A program made the position numbers and the translations under genes. Source: Sesamum alatum (Eukaryota; Streptophyta; Magnoliopsida; Lamiales; Pedaliaceae). From it: 64,000 nt of DNA. Below are positions 23,696 to 36,465 of the stretch, piece by piece; position 1 is the stretch's first letter; each line of letters starts with the position of its first letter. Under the pieces are notes generated by a model. That model worked only from the letters and a program-made list of their open reading frames with translations. It did not search any database and was not told where the DNA came from. The DNA is taken from positions 15,409,866 through 15,473,865 of the forward strand of contig JACGWO010000011.1 in NCBI GenBank assembly GCA_034509735.1. Reading direction: 5' to 3'.

Positions 23696-26600
23696 TTTTT
23701 TTTTAGTTAAAAACGGTGAATATTTCATTACTGCAGAAAGAAAACAAGCCGACTCCAAATACACAAACCAACAAAAGCAAGAGAAGAAAAAAACATGACG
23801 AAACCCCTCTAAAGCTAACAATAAGAACATGACGGCCAGAACTAAATAAAGAAACTCAATCAAAGAATAAGCGAACTAGACACAAAACAGAGGAAAGCTG
23901 AAAAGAAGAGAAGCCCCAGACCCAACTACATGGCCACCCTAAACCAGCGCAACACCAGCTTCAATGGACTAAACAAACTGGCCCCTGGACTTCACATGAA
24001 CATCTTGATACCGACTCAGAAACATATCAGCACCTTGCATCACACGAAGCGGATCAGATACCTTGTCTTCCATCACCCTCTTATTTCGGCTTTGCCACAG
24101 TGCCTAACATATTTTCAAGAACCTCTCGTACTCCACCCTACTTAATGCTGCCGAAACCCGAGCCATCCACCTCGCCACTCCACCGGCCCAATCTGCCATC
24201 ACTCGCCGTGGAATGTTCGACAGAGCCCAAACCACCCGCGCAAATTGACACTCCACCATCACATGAAGCAGCGTCTCTTGCTCAGCGCCACAAAGAACGC
24301 AACCTATACTCACATTAGGATTCTGTCTGGATAGGTTGGCTAGAGTAGGAACAACAGCAAAACAGAATCTCCACACCGTCACCTTCACTCTCAGCGACAC
24401 CTGGACAGACCACAATCGTCGCCAAAAGGCACCATTATTCCCACCGACCACAGGCTAAGACCTGGACGAGGAAGCCATCCTCTGTTCTTCCAATTCCACC
24501 ACCAAATGGTAAGCACTTTTGACATAAAACATTCTGTTCCTATCCGATCTCTAAACCAATTTGCCCCTCTATTGCTGACTCGGATCGACCTGCAACGAAC
24601 AACCTGTTTCTAACACCCCTCTTGCCGCTAGCACACTACGCCATGTGAGAGACGACCGAGACCCCGGTGACGCATCCCAAAAGGAACAATTGGGGAAATA
24701 CCTAGCCTTTAAAATCTGAGACAACAAAGAATACGGTTTCTGCACTAGTCTCCAATCCTGCTTCGCTAGTAACGTGACATTGAACGCCCTCATACACCTA
24801 AAGCCCAACCCCCTTTTCCCTCGATCTACACAACTTTGACCATGCCAGCCAATGCACCCTCCTCTTCCCTCAAGCATGCCACCAAAAATCTGCTGCAACC
24901 ACCTCCATTTCCCTCAACAAATCAACAGGAAACATAAAACAGGACATAGCATACATAGGTAAGGATTGAAGAACAGATTTTACCAATACTCCTTTACCGG
25001 CTTGTGAAAGGAACTTGTTATTCCATCCATCGATTCTGCTCAAACAACGGCCCCGGATATTATGGAAAAGTGCACTCCTGGATCTCCTTGCCATGGCAGG
25101 CAACCCCAAATATCGATCATGGGACATGACCAATCGGACCCCCAACCTGTCAATCGTTGCTTTGCCTCCAGCCCAAGATTATCGCTAACCACCATACTTG
25201 ATTTGGAGAAATTTTACCTCTTGCCCAGACGCCCATTCATACACTTTCAAAATACGTTGTATCTCATCCAGTTGCTCCACCTTTGCCTCACAGAATAGCA
25301 ATGTGTAGTCGGCAAATAGCAAATAGGATACCCTCGGCGCCTGAGCACTGCTTGCAACACCTCTCAACATGCCACTTCGCTTTGCCTTAAGTAGAATAGA
25401 GAATGCTTCTGCACTAAAGATGACAATATACAGAGATAGCGGGTTCCCTTGATGGATACCGTGCTTCGGTCTAAAAAACTGAAAGTGAGAACCATTCATA
25501 GTCAAAGAGTACGAAATTGTAGTGACCAACAACATGATTAGACTAACAAACCTACACTCAAAACCTAGTCTAAGCAAAACTCGTCTAAGAAATGATCATT
25601 CAACACTATCATAAGCTTTGCTCATATCCAATTTTATAGGCACATGTGCATTTTTTGACCTGGGAGAGGCTTTCAGAAAGTGACTAAGTTCAAAGGCTCG
25701 GAGGACATTATCTGTGATGAGCCTACCGGGTACGAAAGCGGACTAGGTAAAGGAAACAATCTCATCCATTAGGCCCTTAAGCCGATTGGCAATACATTTC
25801 GAGGTAATTTTCGAAATGACATTACATAAACTTATGGGAAGTAATTGTGAGTCTGACTCGGGATTATTACACTTAAGTATGAGAACCACATGAGTATAAT
25901 TAAGTTTATGAAGGAAGATGTATCATTCAAGATACGAAGCACGAAATTAGAAACATCTGGACTTACAACATCCCAAAACTTCTGGAAAAACAACGGCGAA
26001 AAACCATCGGACCCAGTGGATTTGAGGGGATACATACCGAATATGGCATGCTTCACCCCGTCTGCTGTGAATGGTGCAGCAAGAATGGAATTCATCTCGG
26101 GGGCTGCTTGTGGCTGAATAGAGGACACTACCTCGTCGATGTGCAATTCCTCCGATCGACGCGACGCAAAGATATAGCAGAAATACTGAAGTAATACTTC
26201 CTGAACCTCTTCCTCTTGCTCCCTCCAAATCCCATCTTCGCCCCTCAACCAAGAAATATTGTTGAACTTATTCCTTGAAGAAGCCCAAGCATGGAAGTAC
26301 TTTGTGTTACCATCCCTGTCCGCCAGCGAATGATCCTTACACCTCTGTTGCTATTTAAGCATTTCTGTCCTTTCCAATTCAGCCAACTGAGCCCGAATAC
26401 CCTGCATTTCCTGTTGATGATCCAAGTCTACACCCTGTTCATCTAGATAGCTCAGCCGAGCCTCCAACCTCGTAATTTCATGCTTTGATTTTTCAAATAC
26501 CTCCATATTCCACTTCAGCAAAGCTAACCTGCAGTTCTGGATTTTCAACACTAGATTTCAGTGAGTGTCTCCTAACCGAGCCATCTCCCAAGCCTCCTTG

Positions 26601-27260
26601 ACAATACATTTACAGTCAACAGATTGTAGCCAGCGAGCCTCAAATCTGAATTCTGATTATCTACGCTTTCGTCCCCGACTTACAGCCGGCTCAAACACAA
26701 TCACTAATGCCTTGTGGTCAGAATTCCAGACATACTTATGACTCACCTCTGCAGTGGGGAATTTCCTTAACCACCGAGGGTTAGTACAGCCCATATCTAA
26801 CCTAGCCCACATCATATCCGGACTTAACGCCTGTTACACCATGTGAATTTTACTCCCTGAAAACCAAGGTCCACTAAATCACAGACAGCGAAGGCTCTTC
26901 AAAAGTTGTTTAATTGCCACAAAGGCCTTGGATTCTCTATTTTCTTATGCTGGAATAAGACCTCATTAAAGTGGCCAGCACACAACCAGGGAGCATCTGA
27001 TCCGCGATCGAGCCTGCACAACATATCCCATGCAATTGTTTGACAAGCTGCATCCAGATCATCGTAGAACCCCGTAAATCTCCACCCCGCACCCACCCCA
27101 TTCGACAACACTTCGACGTCAGTATAGTATCGGGAATAGGATCTCAGCTGAATAACCACATCCTTTTTCCAAAGCAACATGACCCTGCTTGACCTGCCCT
27201 CTGCTTGAACACACACCCGAAAGACATCCAATTTTTGCTTAACCCATTCCCAACGACACG
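23696..27260 (-). mobile_element. 5'-truncated, decayed LINE (L1 type)
   Basis: Minus-strand ORF2 pieces occur in order. Endonuclease (27231-26899: GFYDDLDAACQTIAWDML, DAPWLCAGHFNEVL) is followed by a linker helix (26551-26351) and the reverse transcriptase (26248-25832: PLKSTGSDGFSPLFFQKFW; 25577-25185: GIHQGNPLSLYIVIFSAEAF, YLLFADYTLLF). The thumb and connection (25145-24569: DRYLGLPAMARRSR, GGLGFRCM-like) and the zf-RVT tail (24451-24104: VTVWRFCFAVVPTLANL, CVLCGAEQETLLHVMVEC) complete it. The T run at about 23696-23704 is the poly(A) tail. The 5' end is lost within the endonuclease. The catalytic FADD is FADY and several frame breaks exist, so it is dead. Confidence 0.85.
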
Positions 27261-28165
27261 TGCCACACTTTTAGCCATAGAAGAAACAATATTTTTCGTA
27301 TGATTTCTCGATGATACATAAGGAACTGTGACCTTGTTCAGATAAAAATTAGGTCGTCCTCCAAGTTCGTCATGGTTGAATAACAGTGGCTTGATGTTAT
27401 TTTCGATCAGGACTGACTAGATTATAATGGATAAAGCCAATGAAAATTAGTCTGAAACCCCATTATTAGCCCTGAAAGTGACCTTGTCTTGATCAAGTAG
27501 TTAAGTATAAGCTTCTATATTGGATTTTCTCACCAAATTGACCATAGTTTTATTAGAAGATCCAGTTCTTGTCTTGGTCCAGCTTAAGAGTTGCCAAAAC
27601 ATAACATCATGATCCGAAGTGACTTGTGGGATTGTCTCTGAGGCCTTGGGTTGATTAGACCATTACAAATTATCTTAGTAGGTGTTGTATTCCATCCAAA
27701 TCATGTCCTGATAACATAATAATCCAAGAAAAGTGGTGGATTCTTGCGATGTCACTTTCTGGTTTTCTTTGATTCTCCTCGAGTTTTCCTTTCAGTTAAG
27801 TACCTTTTTTTGTTGTTATTTTTTAGGGTTGATTATACTTGGATCCCCTATAAAAATGCAAAATTACGCTTTCCTTTAAAAAAGTTTTAAAATTATACTT
27901 ACACTCCTTTCAAAAATTCACCGTTTACACCAACTCCTTTCGTTAGAATTTTGATACCATCAATTCTAATAACTTGGGGTCGGTGGTTGATGATTCACAC
28001 GAAATAAAGAAAACATAAGACTTGAAATTATGCAGTAGGAAAGCAGAACTATATTTGATCAAATTCTTGCTGTACTAATTCAAGAACTCGAATGACAGAA
28101 CAAAGTGAGCACTTGTCCATCAGTTTTGACATAATATTACATGCAAACAACATTAGCAAAAGCCA
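27261..28165. other. 3' flank of the receptor gene with a MITE arm
   Basis: Between the LINE and the receptor stop codon no kinase exon or other coding domain is recognisable on either strand. At 27826-27960 a sequence with acttacactcctttcaaaaa and accaactcctttcgttaga matches one arm of the foldback element at 32.7-33.1 kb. The 150 bases below 28165 presumably hold the receptor's 3' untranslated region. Confidence 0.55.
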
Positions 28166-31100
28166 TTAATCTTTCCCAGAATGAATTCTCATGTGGGCCG
28201 CCTCTTTCTTTGCTCGCCACAGGTACAGAACAGAACATATTATCACTACTCCTGCTGCACACCCCATGGAAATCCCAAGAATTTTCCCCACACGCTTTTG
28301 GTTGCTCTTGGATGAATCCTTATACTCAGAAACTGCAGAAAGTTGTCAAGGCATTTCAACGCTTAGATGCAGTGGGTGAAATCAGACGAACGTATGAATT
28401 TAATATGTTTTTCGTGAACCTTGTGAGACATGTATGGCCGAGACTAATGGACCGTATGTGCTCTGGAAGGGAATGCAGCAGGTCCCTTTTCCAGCCCACA
28501 AGAGATGAATGTCCATCACTGTGTTGGTTACGTTTGCCTCGAATGTCTTCATCAGCGCTCTCTTCGATCCTCCAGCTTCTTTTACTATATCGAAATCTTG
28601 AACAACTTTTTCACCCTTCATCAGTTACAATAATATATACTCAGCTGAATTGGAAATCTACAGATGCAGACTTCAGAATGGAAACTCAGACGTACCTGAA
28701 TGTAGACATCGAATAGACGCCTTCCTAGAGCTTTCCAAGAAGTGGGATCATCCATCATCTGTATTTCAGCAAAGTGGAGTTTAACTCGGTATACTCCATT
28801 CTCCAATCCAAGGCCATAGTACCTCAATGAGCTCGGTGATATCCTTGCTGTTTTATAAAGTTCAGAACTCAACGTGCTTGTGATCTGAGAGTCCGTCTGA
28901 GCTGTATACTGAGGTCCATTCGGGTTGGAAATGAAAACTCCGGTGCTGCTAACCGCCCATCGGTTGTTGGTGCTCGTGTACAATGAGGCTGCTCCTAGCT
29001 GTTCTGAGTCATCATCAAATCTGATGCCATCTGCAGACGCTTGTTCCGTTCCTCCACTGTTGATAGAAAATGAAGCTACAAGAAGATTCGTCCCATTTAC
29101 ATATTCTTTGTCTGCAGAAGTGTTGATCATTCACAACTTTTGACAGAGAGGGAAGCTGTACTTACTGGATGGATCTTTAGTTCTGCACTCTGTATTGCCT
29201 TGCAGGCAATGCAACATACCGGATGCCTTTCTGCAATCAAGTGGTAAATGGAGATAGTCAATGTAACTATCATGGAAATCTACCCACAGGACCTGTAGCT
29301 GGAACGGTAGATGTCGTATGTTACTTACTCGTTATTCAAATTGACATCGTTAATGGAAGTTCCAACTACATTGCTGCATTCAAACAAGTGTATTGAAGTC
29401 AATGATCAAATTAAACTACATTTAGAGATCGACAACTGTGTGGAAATGGACTCGACTTACATTGATATATGTTTCCGATCAAGAGGGACATTCCCTGTGA
29501 GAGGATTGAACGACACATCTCTGTATAGTTTAAGTTTGCAGTTAAAGTATACAAATCAAGAAGCCAAAGAGAGGGGAAGAGTTAATGATGATTGCATGTT
29601 CTTACAAGGCAACAAGCGAAGAAGTTATAACATCAGAAGGTAGATCTCCATCCAGGTTATTACTTCCAAGATATCTGAAAACAAGACAGAGATGCTATGT
29701 CTGATCGATACTTAATTTCAAGTTTGGAAAGCTGCAAATACACGTTATTGTTAATACTGGCTCACTCACAGGTACTGTAATGAAGGAGAGTTTTTTAATG
29801 AAGCTGGAATTCGACCTGTCAACTTGTTGAAGCTCAGGTCCCTGTAGCGGTGAAACTGAAATCAACCTGAAAATGGATCCAGCGAATCATGTGCACAAAA
29901 TTTTAACTGACAAACTTACAAGATTTTCAGATTGGGCAGAGTGCTTAATCGGTCTGGAATTTGGCCTCGAATTCCACAGTTTCTCAATGATCTATCCATG
30001 GAAGTCGAAGTATAAGAAAAGAAATGTACCGTAAAAAATCAGATGCTCAACATGCAGAGCTGTTTATAGTGATTCAAGGGCTTACAATATGGAGAGACTC
30101 AACAAATTCTGTAAGAAATCCAGAGAGCTATCACTTGGACCAAGATCACTTATTCTCCTGGAATGTTAAGTCAAGAACAAGCATAAAGAGAATGCAAAGG
30201 CTACAGATTAACTCCAACTGCATGTATGCAAATAATGATACAACACTTCACAGAGGAGATATTCATAGAGTGATTGATGACAAAATATTTATCCAGATAT
30301 AAACTCATAGAAGATTCAGGAGAAGCTAATAGAAATGTGTACAAGTCCTCCAGTTTGGTTAGAGCAGCAAAGCTGCTTGGAATCGGGCCGTTGAGATTTG
30401 TTCCTTCCAGTCTCCTATTAATAAGAAGAGTTATTTCAGAAACTGAAACGAATAACCATAGACAGACAAAAGGTCGTACATACAGGACTTTGAGATTAGT
30501 AAAAGTTCCCAAGAATTCTGGAATCTTTCCAGTGAAACGATTATCCGATGCCCATCTGAAACAACAAAGATCACAGAGTCAATCTACCTGAATCAATCAT
30601 AATACTTCCAGCATACAGAGATAAGTTTTGTGTCTGAGAAAAGTACAGGATTTGGAGGGATTTCAAGTTTGATAATTCTTGTGGAATTGGTCCACTCACC
30701 CCACTGCTATCAATGTACCTGAAAGATCAAAAGAGGCATAAAACGTATATGATGCAGCACGATCCCGATAAAAGCACTCTTCTGCATTTGTATGCATTTG
30801 ACAAGTCGCCTTAATTTGAAACGGAAAGCACAGAGATGAGGAAAACGACAGAGAAATACTCACAGCTGTTGTAAGGAGGTTAATTTTCCGAGCTGAGCAG
30901 GCAGCGTTCCTTGCAAATTATTTGAGCCAATGCTTCTGCGTTATGACAATAAAAGTATACGAATGATGCATTACTAGGACGTGAAGCAACAGAAATGGAT
31001 TAGACGAATAGCAAAAGAAAAGAAAACAGCAAGTCGGCTATTTTCTTACAAGGAGAGCAACTTGGTTAGGTTGCCAAGCTCTGCAGGCACTGGACCTGTG

Positions 31101-31869
31101 AAGTTGTTAATGCCGACGGCCCTGCATTTTCAATTCCTCAACAGTGACATTTATTCACTTGGAAGTTCAAGAAAGCTTATAGTTTTAAGTCAGAGAGATT
31201 CCGAATGATACTAACAAGTATTCCATTTTCGACAACTGCCCAATCGCTGGTGGGATGGATCCATTTAACACGTTCTGATTCAAATTCCTTCGTCATGGAA
31301 TCACACCATAAAATCAACCAATCGGGCTATCAAAGATGAGAAAATGCTCAAAGGAACTGCAATGACTTACAAGTCGGTCAGTTCTGTGAGCAGAAACAAT
31401 TCTTGAGGGATTTCACCAGAGATATCCAAGGCATATATTTTCCTGAATTGAGCAATGAACACCACTCAATCTCTCAGCATAAAATCAAATAATCAAGTAG
31501 GAAGTTTAGGTAAGAAATAACTAACAAGTGAGTAATGTGGCAGACAGTGTCTGAACAGTGACAAGCAATTCTTGGATTAGCAGTCTGAGGAGCCCAGGTA
31601 GCATTTGGGGTGCAGGGATCATCAACACTTATATTCAGCTTACTTCTTACATTCCAATGATCAATTATCTTGTTTATAGCATCCACTGAATTAGCAAATA
31701 AGGCAGCAAAGCTAAATATAAGTCATTCAAGTTGTAATAAAACTTTCAAGAAGATAGACTTATACAGAAAGCAACAAACACACACACCTTCACGGGGTTC
31801 AGTTTTTGGCTGTGCAGCAACAGTTTCAAGCATCCAAAATACAAGCAAAGAGAAGCTCAAAAGTCCCAT
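28166..31869 (-). CDS. LRR-malectin receptor-like protein without kinase domain
   Basis: Nineteen exons join into one 1971-nt frame (656 residues). Exons: 31788-31869, 31526-31685, 31371-31442, 31216-31287, 31050-31121, 30864-30935, 30647-30718, 30484-30555, 30343-30414, 30086-30157, 29920-29982, 29770-29841, 29606-29674, 29461-29520, 29329-29373, 29166-29230, 28696-29111, 28420-28615 and 28166-28332. All introns use GT-AG. A signal peptide (MGLLSFSLLVFWMLETVAAQ) is followed by the family N-cap (VDAINKIIDHWNVRSKL, WAPQTANPRIAC) and about ten LRRs, mostly one per 72-nt exon. A malectin domain then starts at about residue 400 and is followed by a transmembrane helix (KILGISMGCAAGVVIICSVL). This is the LRR-VIII-2 receptor kinase architecture, but the frame stops about 20 residues after the helix at HSGKD. 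The kinase exons are missing and not found downstream. It should sit in the plasma membrane with its sensor outside. A role as decoy or co-receptor is inference. Confidence 0.85.
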
Positions 31870-32640
31870 TTTTACTGATCATATGCAAAGAGAAAACACA
31901 CACACACACAGCTCTCTTACAAACTGAAAATGGTGAAGAAGTTGTCCTGTTAAAAACTGGGAGATATTCTGTAAGATAACAACAAAAGCAAAAGGCCATA
32001 GCAAGATTCAATTTCTTGACTTTGTTATTCCTCAAAGTCGTCTACTGATTTCACTCTGTCTGAAATCACAAATGAAGCTACGGAAATAGACTTTGTTTCT
32101 TTCTTTGACTTGTACTATTACTCAACCACCAATCCATATATACTACGTCCATTTATGTTCTTTTCATCTGATATTATTCTATCTTTTTTTGTATATTCCA
32201 ATTTTGATATTTTTATTGAAAATTTCACATCATACATATTATGTACTAATAGTAGTAGGATGAGTATTATGAGACTGTATCATTCTCAAGAGATTTATAT
32301 GATGTTGGATGGAATATTTAATGATTATTGATTAAACCTATTACTTATACAGTCATAATACAACCAAATGGTCTTCTTAAGTTAAAATGATGATGCTGCC
32401 GTCTATACCATATTTTAAATGTAACCCAATTGTTCCTTCCTTTCTTTTTCAAGCATTAAACAATGACAAAAGCTAGTGTAGTGTTGGTATGCAAACTTAG
32501 ATAATTGCAACCAATTCCATTGGCATTCAAGTGGCAAACATAATGAGATTTTAGTGTACTGACTTGAGCAATTTTGATGGATGATGTGTTAGACTAGCTA
32601 TTAAAATTGCGGTTCTAAGTGAGAATAATTGTCTAACATC
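31870..32640. promoter_or_regulatory. Upstream region of the receptor gene
   Basis: Read on the minus strand, this holds the 5' untranslated region and promoter of the LRR-malectin gene. A CA run lies just before the start codon (31898-31910). No unambiguous TATA box could be assigned. The stretch beyond 32100 is AT-rich without other features. Confidence 0.4.
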
Positions 32641-32659
32641 ATGTGAGTTTATTATAATT

Positions 32660-33115
32660 TATTAAATTAGTTACGCTTAAACCCCATTTGAAAATGTGAA
32701 ATTATACGTTTTCTGAAAAAACTTTTGAAATTGCACTTATACCCCTTCTAAAACTTCTCCATTTACACACGATCCTCTTCCGTTGGGGTTTGGACGGGAA
32801 ATGCTGAGATAGGCAAAATAAACCACGTAAATTATCGATTTTACCCCTCATTTAACATTCCTATGTATATTTTTGTACTTATAAAGAGATAAATGTAATA
32901 TATATCTGTGTGTGTATATGTGGAGTGAGGCTAACATCATCACATTTATCCCCTTATAGGTATGAAATTATTACATTAGAATGTTAGATGAGGGGTAAAA
33001 TTGAAAATTAATGTAATTTTTTTGTTGACATCAACATTTTCCATCCAAACTCTGACGAAAGGAGGTCAGCTGTAAACATTAGGTACTTGTTGTATACAGA
33101 AAATAAGAGTAAGTG
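32660..33115. mobile_element. Foldback (inverted-repeat) MITE
   Basis: Left-arm segments match the right arm inverted: gttggggtttggacgggaaa (about 32783) pairs with the region ending at about 33060 (tccatccaaactctgacgaa), and gattttacccctcatttaac (32842) pairs with gttagatgaggggtaaaatt (32984). The centre is near 32920, with a TG/TA run. The outer limits are blurred. The outer left arm resembles the single arm at 27826-27960, beyond the other end of the receptor gene. Confidence 0.7.
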
Positions 33116-33639
33116 TTTAAGGTATTTAGTAAAGGCTAAAGGTATTCTCTCAGCTCTCAATGCTCCAATAAACCCAAAACTATATGTGCAACGCCTAAAA
33201 ACAAGATTGCATTAAGGCCAAGCCGAAGGGGACTGTGGCATAGGCACTTCGCGCTCAAGTCAAACTGCATTCAAGGTCTCTAAAATAGAAAAGGCAATTG
33301 TTGGGGGCCAATTTATACTTTTATTACAAAAAAATAAAAATAAAAAATAAGTGGTTCACTTTACAAAAATGCTCATGGCAGGCGATCGCGAGCTGAGGTA
33401 GCAACCCCTTATTATTTTTTTTAAAAAAAATTGTTAATTTTTTTTTAAATTTAATTTAAGTTGATTGATCGTTAATTTTATTTTAATTTACTAGTTAAAT
33501 GTTATTTTATTGTTTTACTAATTATAATTAATTTAATTAGTATATTACAGTACAATAATGTAATTACAATTTTAAATTTATTTTGCAATAACTAATAAGC
33601 TTGAAATTGACATAAAAAATATAATTACAAAATTTAATA

Positions 33640-34290
33640 ATGTCCGCCTGTCCCACAATTACGTCTTTGCCATTGTCGCCTAGGTCGTTGTATTTTCGGA
33701 CTTGTGATTCATTTTATTCTTGATCATCATAATCAACCTGAATTTAAAACCGACTTGATGATGTTGTAAAGCTCGACTCTATTGGATCATGATATGCACT
33801 CCACGATGGAAATTGGATAGGTGAAATATTATGTACTAGTGCATATGTTTGATCGATGCAAGACCAAGGCCAAGTTCAATATTTGTGTAATGACCTTCTG
33901 TATGTACTGGCATGTAAGGAGTCGATTGAAACCAATCATCGTATTGAGGCAGTTCAAGCAGGTAGCAGTCTTCAGTAGAAAACTGAGATATATGGACAGT
34001 AGATGGCCCAGCTATGTCAATCTCAGGTGTATCTCTTCCTACTGTGCGAGTTGATCTCTTGCTACGACTTTGCATTTGTCTGTGGGATGTGGACAGAACA
34101 CCATCTTGTGGCAATGGATTTTGAGGAGCCATATCTTATCCCACTCGTTAATTTGTTGCAATGTGGACAACATTTCGATATATGTCCAAATGTGTCACTA
34201 TTGCTTGATGATATGCCTTGAGTTGATCAGGTGTAGTTTCACAACTTATTTGAAGCATTTCCATATGGTCAAGCTAAAGTGAACTGAAAA
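33640..34290 (-). pseudogene. C-terminal remnant of a PMD protein
   Basis: The minus-strand reading contains ISCETTPDQLKAYHQAIVTH followed by DIYRNVVHIA, the end of the PMD globular region. A low-complexity tail (ORF 34132-33836) comes next, and a last short segment (about 33690-33640) in another frame reads PRRQWQRRNCGTGGHY, a conserved basic CGTGGH terminus of transposon PMD proteins. The N-terminal two thirds with the catalytic-like motifs are absent. It is divergent from the neighbouring transposase. Confidence 0.65.
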
Positions 34291-34374
34291 TAGTATAGGT
34301 GTGTAAATTTAAATGTGTAGCAAAAAAATATGATTAGAAAGAAGTATGTTTATGAGATAACTTACACCAATTAC

Positions 34375-36465
34375 CATGAAGTAGAATTTTCAATACCCCC
34401 TGATCCCGAGCATGATATTGACATAAATGTGATGGGCGAGACATTAGCCCCCAATACACAAAGTACGCCATAAACACACAAAACACCAATTCAACCTCCT
34501 TCTATACCAATAGCAGACAATGCTCATATGTTTTATCATTCTATACGTTTTTTTGAGTGAACATTTCCGGAGATACCTGCGGACTCAATCGATGTCCCAT
34601 CTTTGAAGTACGCAAAATATTTTGATACAAATTAAGGCAAGCTCGATGTGGACATGGTTTTCAAAAATAAAGAACATTTGATAGGAGCTATGAAAGATTA
34701 CTCAATACGACATGCATGTCGCGAGTATTTTGTTCTAGAGAGCACCCCCAAGAAATAGAAAGTCGTATGAAAACATAGCACCCCAGGTACTCGTAAATAG
34801 TTTGGATGAGTATTTACTTACGCACATTCATTAATCAAATTGTTTTGATAATATAATTTTTCTTCTTTTGCAGAAATGTGGTGTAGGTGGTACCTCCGAG
34901 GAATAGATAAAGCTAAACTTGGTCGTTGGGTGATCACAAAAAATGGAGGTGACCACACGTGTGTTATATCCAAACTGTCTCTCGAGAATTGCAATTTAGA
35001 TAGAGGTTTTGTTGCTTCCTTGTTATTGGGACAAGTTAAATGCGACCCTGCATATGGAATAAAGAATGTCATCCAAACTATGAAGGACCAATTAGGTTTC
35101 GACATATCTATGGGACGTGGGAGCGCTCTGTTTGAAAGCTTCCCTGTTACCTTGGCACACTTCATAAATGGAATGATGGAACAATTGTTGAATGGGAGCA
35201 TAAATCATTCCAGCACTCAACTAGTACGTATGTGATCAAATATGTATTTTGGGCTTTCAAACCATGCATGGAAGGGCTCCAATATTGTCACAAAGTCATA
35301 AGTGTAGATGGAACTCATTTATACACGAAGTACACGCACAAAATATTACTTGTAGCTATGATGGATGCAAATCAACAGGTATTGCCCCTTACATTTGCTA
35401 TTGTTGACGAAGAATCATATCTATCTTGGAAATTGTTTGTTCAGATGCTAAGCAGACACATCATCAGGGGGGTGTCGGGAATGTGTCTTATATCTGACCA
35501 CAATTTTAGCCTCTTATCCGTAGTAAAAGACATTTCTGACTTTGTTCCTCCTCGCGGTGTGCATAGATATTGCTTGAGGCATGCGTGTTCAAACTTTAAC
35601 AATCAGTTTAAGAACGTGCAATTGAAGATCTTTGCTGGATAGCTGGCTCAGAATATCAAATTAGAAAATTTAATCGCACTATCAACGAGATTAAGAGTAT
35701 AAAACTAGAAGCAGACCACTGGCTGGAGTAAATTGATAAGGAAAAGTGAACAGCTTCTCATAACGATGGATGGCCATTCAGTATCTAACCACCAACATGT
35801 CAGAATACATCAATGGGGTTTTAAAAGGAGCACGCCGCCTTCCTGTAACTGCAATTGTGGAAATGACTTTTGACCGGTTAGTCCATTATTTTCGTGAGTG
35901 CATAGCGAAGAGTACTACAATGATAAGCAACAATCAACCGTGGATGGACTATGCATATAAATTGTTCCAACAGTGGTCCGCCAGATCTGTCGAGCATGTG
36001 GTAATGACATTTGATCAAATTGAACAGACTACCTTTGTGGTTACAAGACACTATTATGGACAGGGGTAACACTCACGTTGTAAAAATTGCAACGCGACAA
36101 TGTTCATGTGGTAAATGGAATCAATTTGGAATTTCATGCTCAAAAGGTATGCACTGTATATAGGCTTAACGCTGCATCAATGGTTAAGCAATATTATGCT
36201 TTAATGCCTTACTGAATAACATATTCTAATTCTTTCCAGCCGATAACGGTGGAAGACTATTGGGATATTCCAAATTTTCAATTGGTCCACGACGATACTC
36301 TTCGTACCTCAATTCGTCCGGGTCAATGCCAAAGTACCCGCATTCCTAATGAAATGGATTGGTCACAAGCTCGTGCAAGGTAACAAATTCACAGTCAATC
36401 ACGACAAAATCGAGGTCCTTCGAGTCAAAGTAATGTCCAAAGGCTGGGTCGTAGAGGGCAAAATA
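34375..36465 (+). pseudogene. MuDR/MULE transposase of MULE II
   Basis: Readable pieces in order: EFSIPPDPEHDIDINVMGE (34390), VFKNKEHLIGAMKDYSIRHA (34650), the zinc region WCRWYLRGIDKAK with DHTC (34876-35235), and the catalytic core HKVISVDGTHLYTKYTHKIL with MDANQQVLPLTFAIVDEES and LISDHNFSLL (35232-35642). SEYINGVLKGARRLPVTAIV (35770-36069), a SWIM start CSCGKWNQFGISC (about 36100) and a final exon-like piece EDYWDIPNFQLVHDD with RIPNEMDWSQARAR (36250-36385) follow. A GT...AG intron (about 36147-36240) may separate the last two. In-frame stops and frame changes inactivate it as written. Confidence 0.85.

Noticed and set aside
25062..25298. Plus-strand ORFs over the LINE
   Set aside because: The minus strand carries the reverse-transcriptase motifs; the plus-strand frames are shadows.
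27261..28165. Kinase exons of the LRR-malectin receptor
   Set aside because: No GxGxxG, HRD or DFG-bearing frame on the minus strand; the region is LINE edge, MITE arm and AT-rich DNA.
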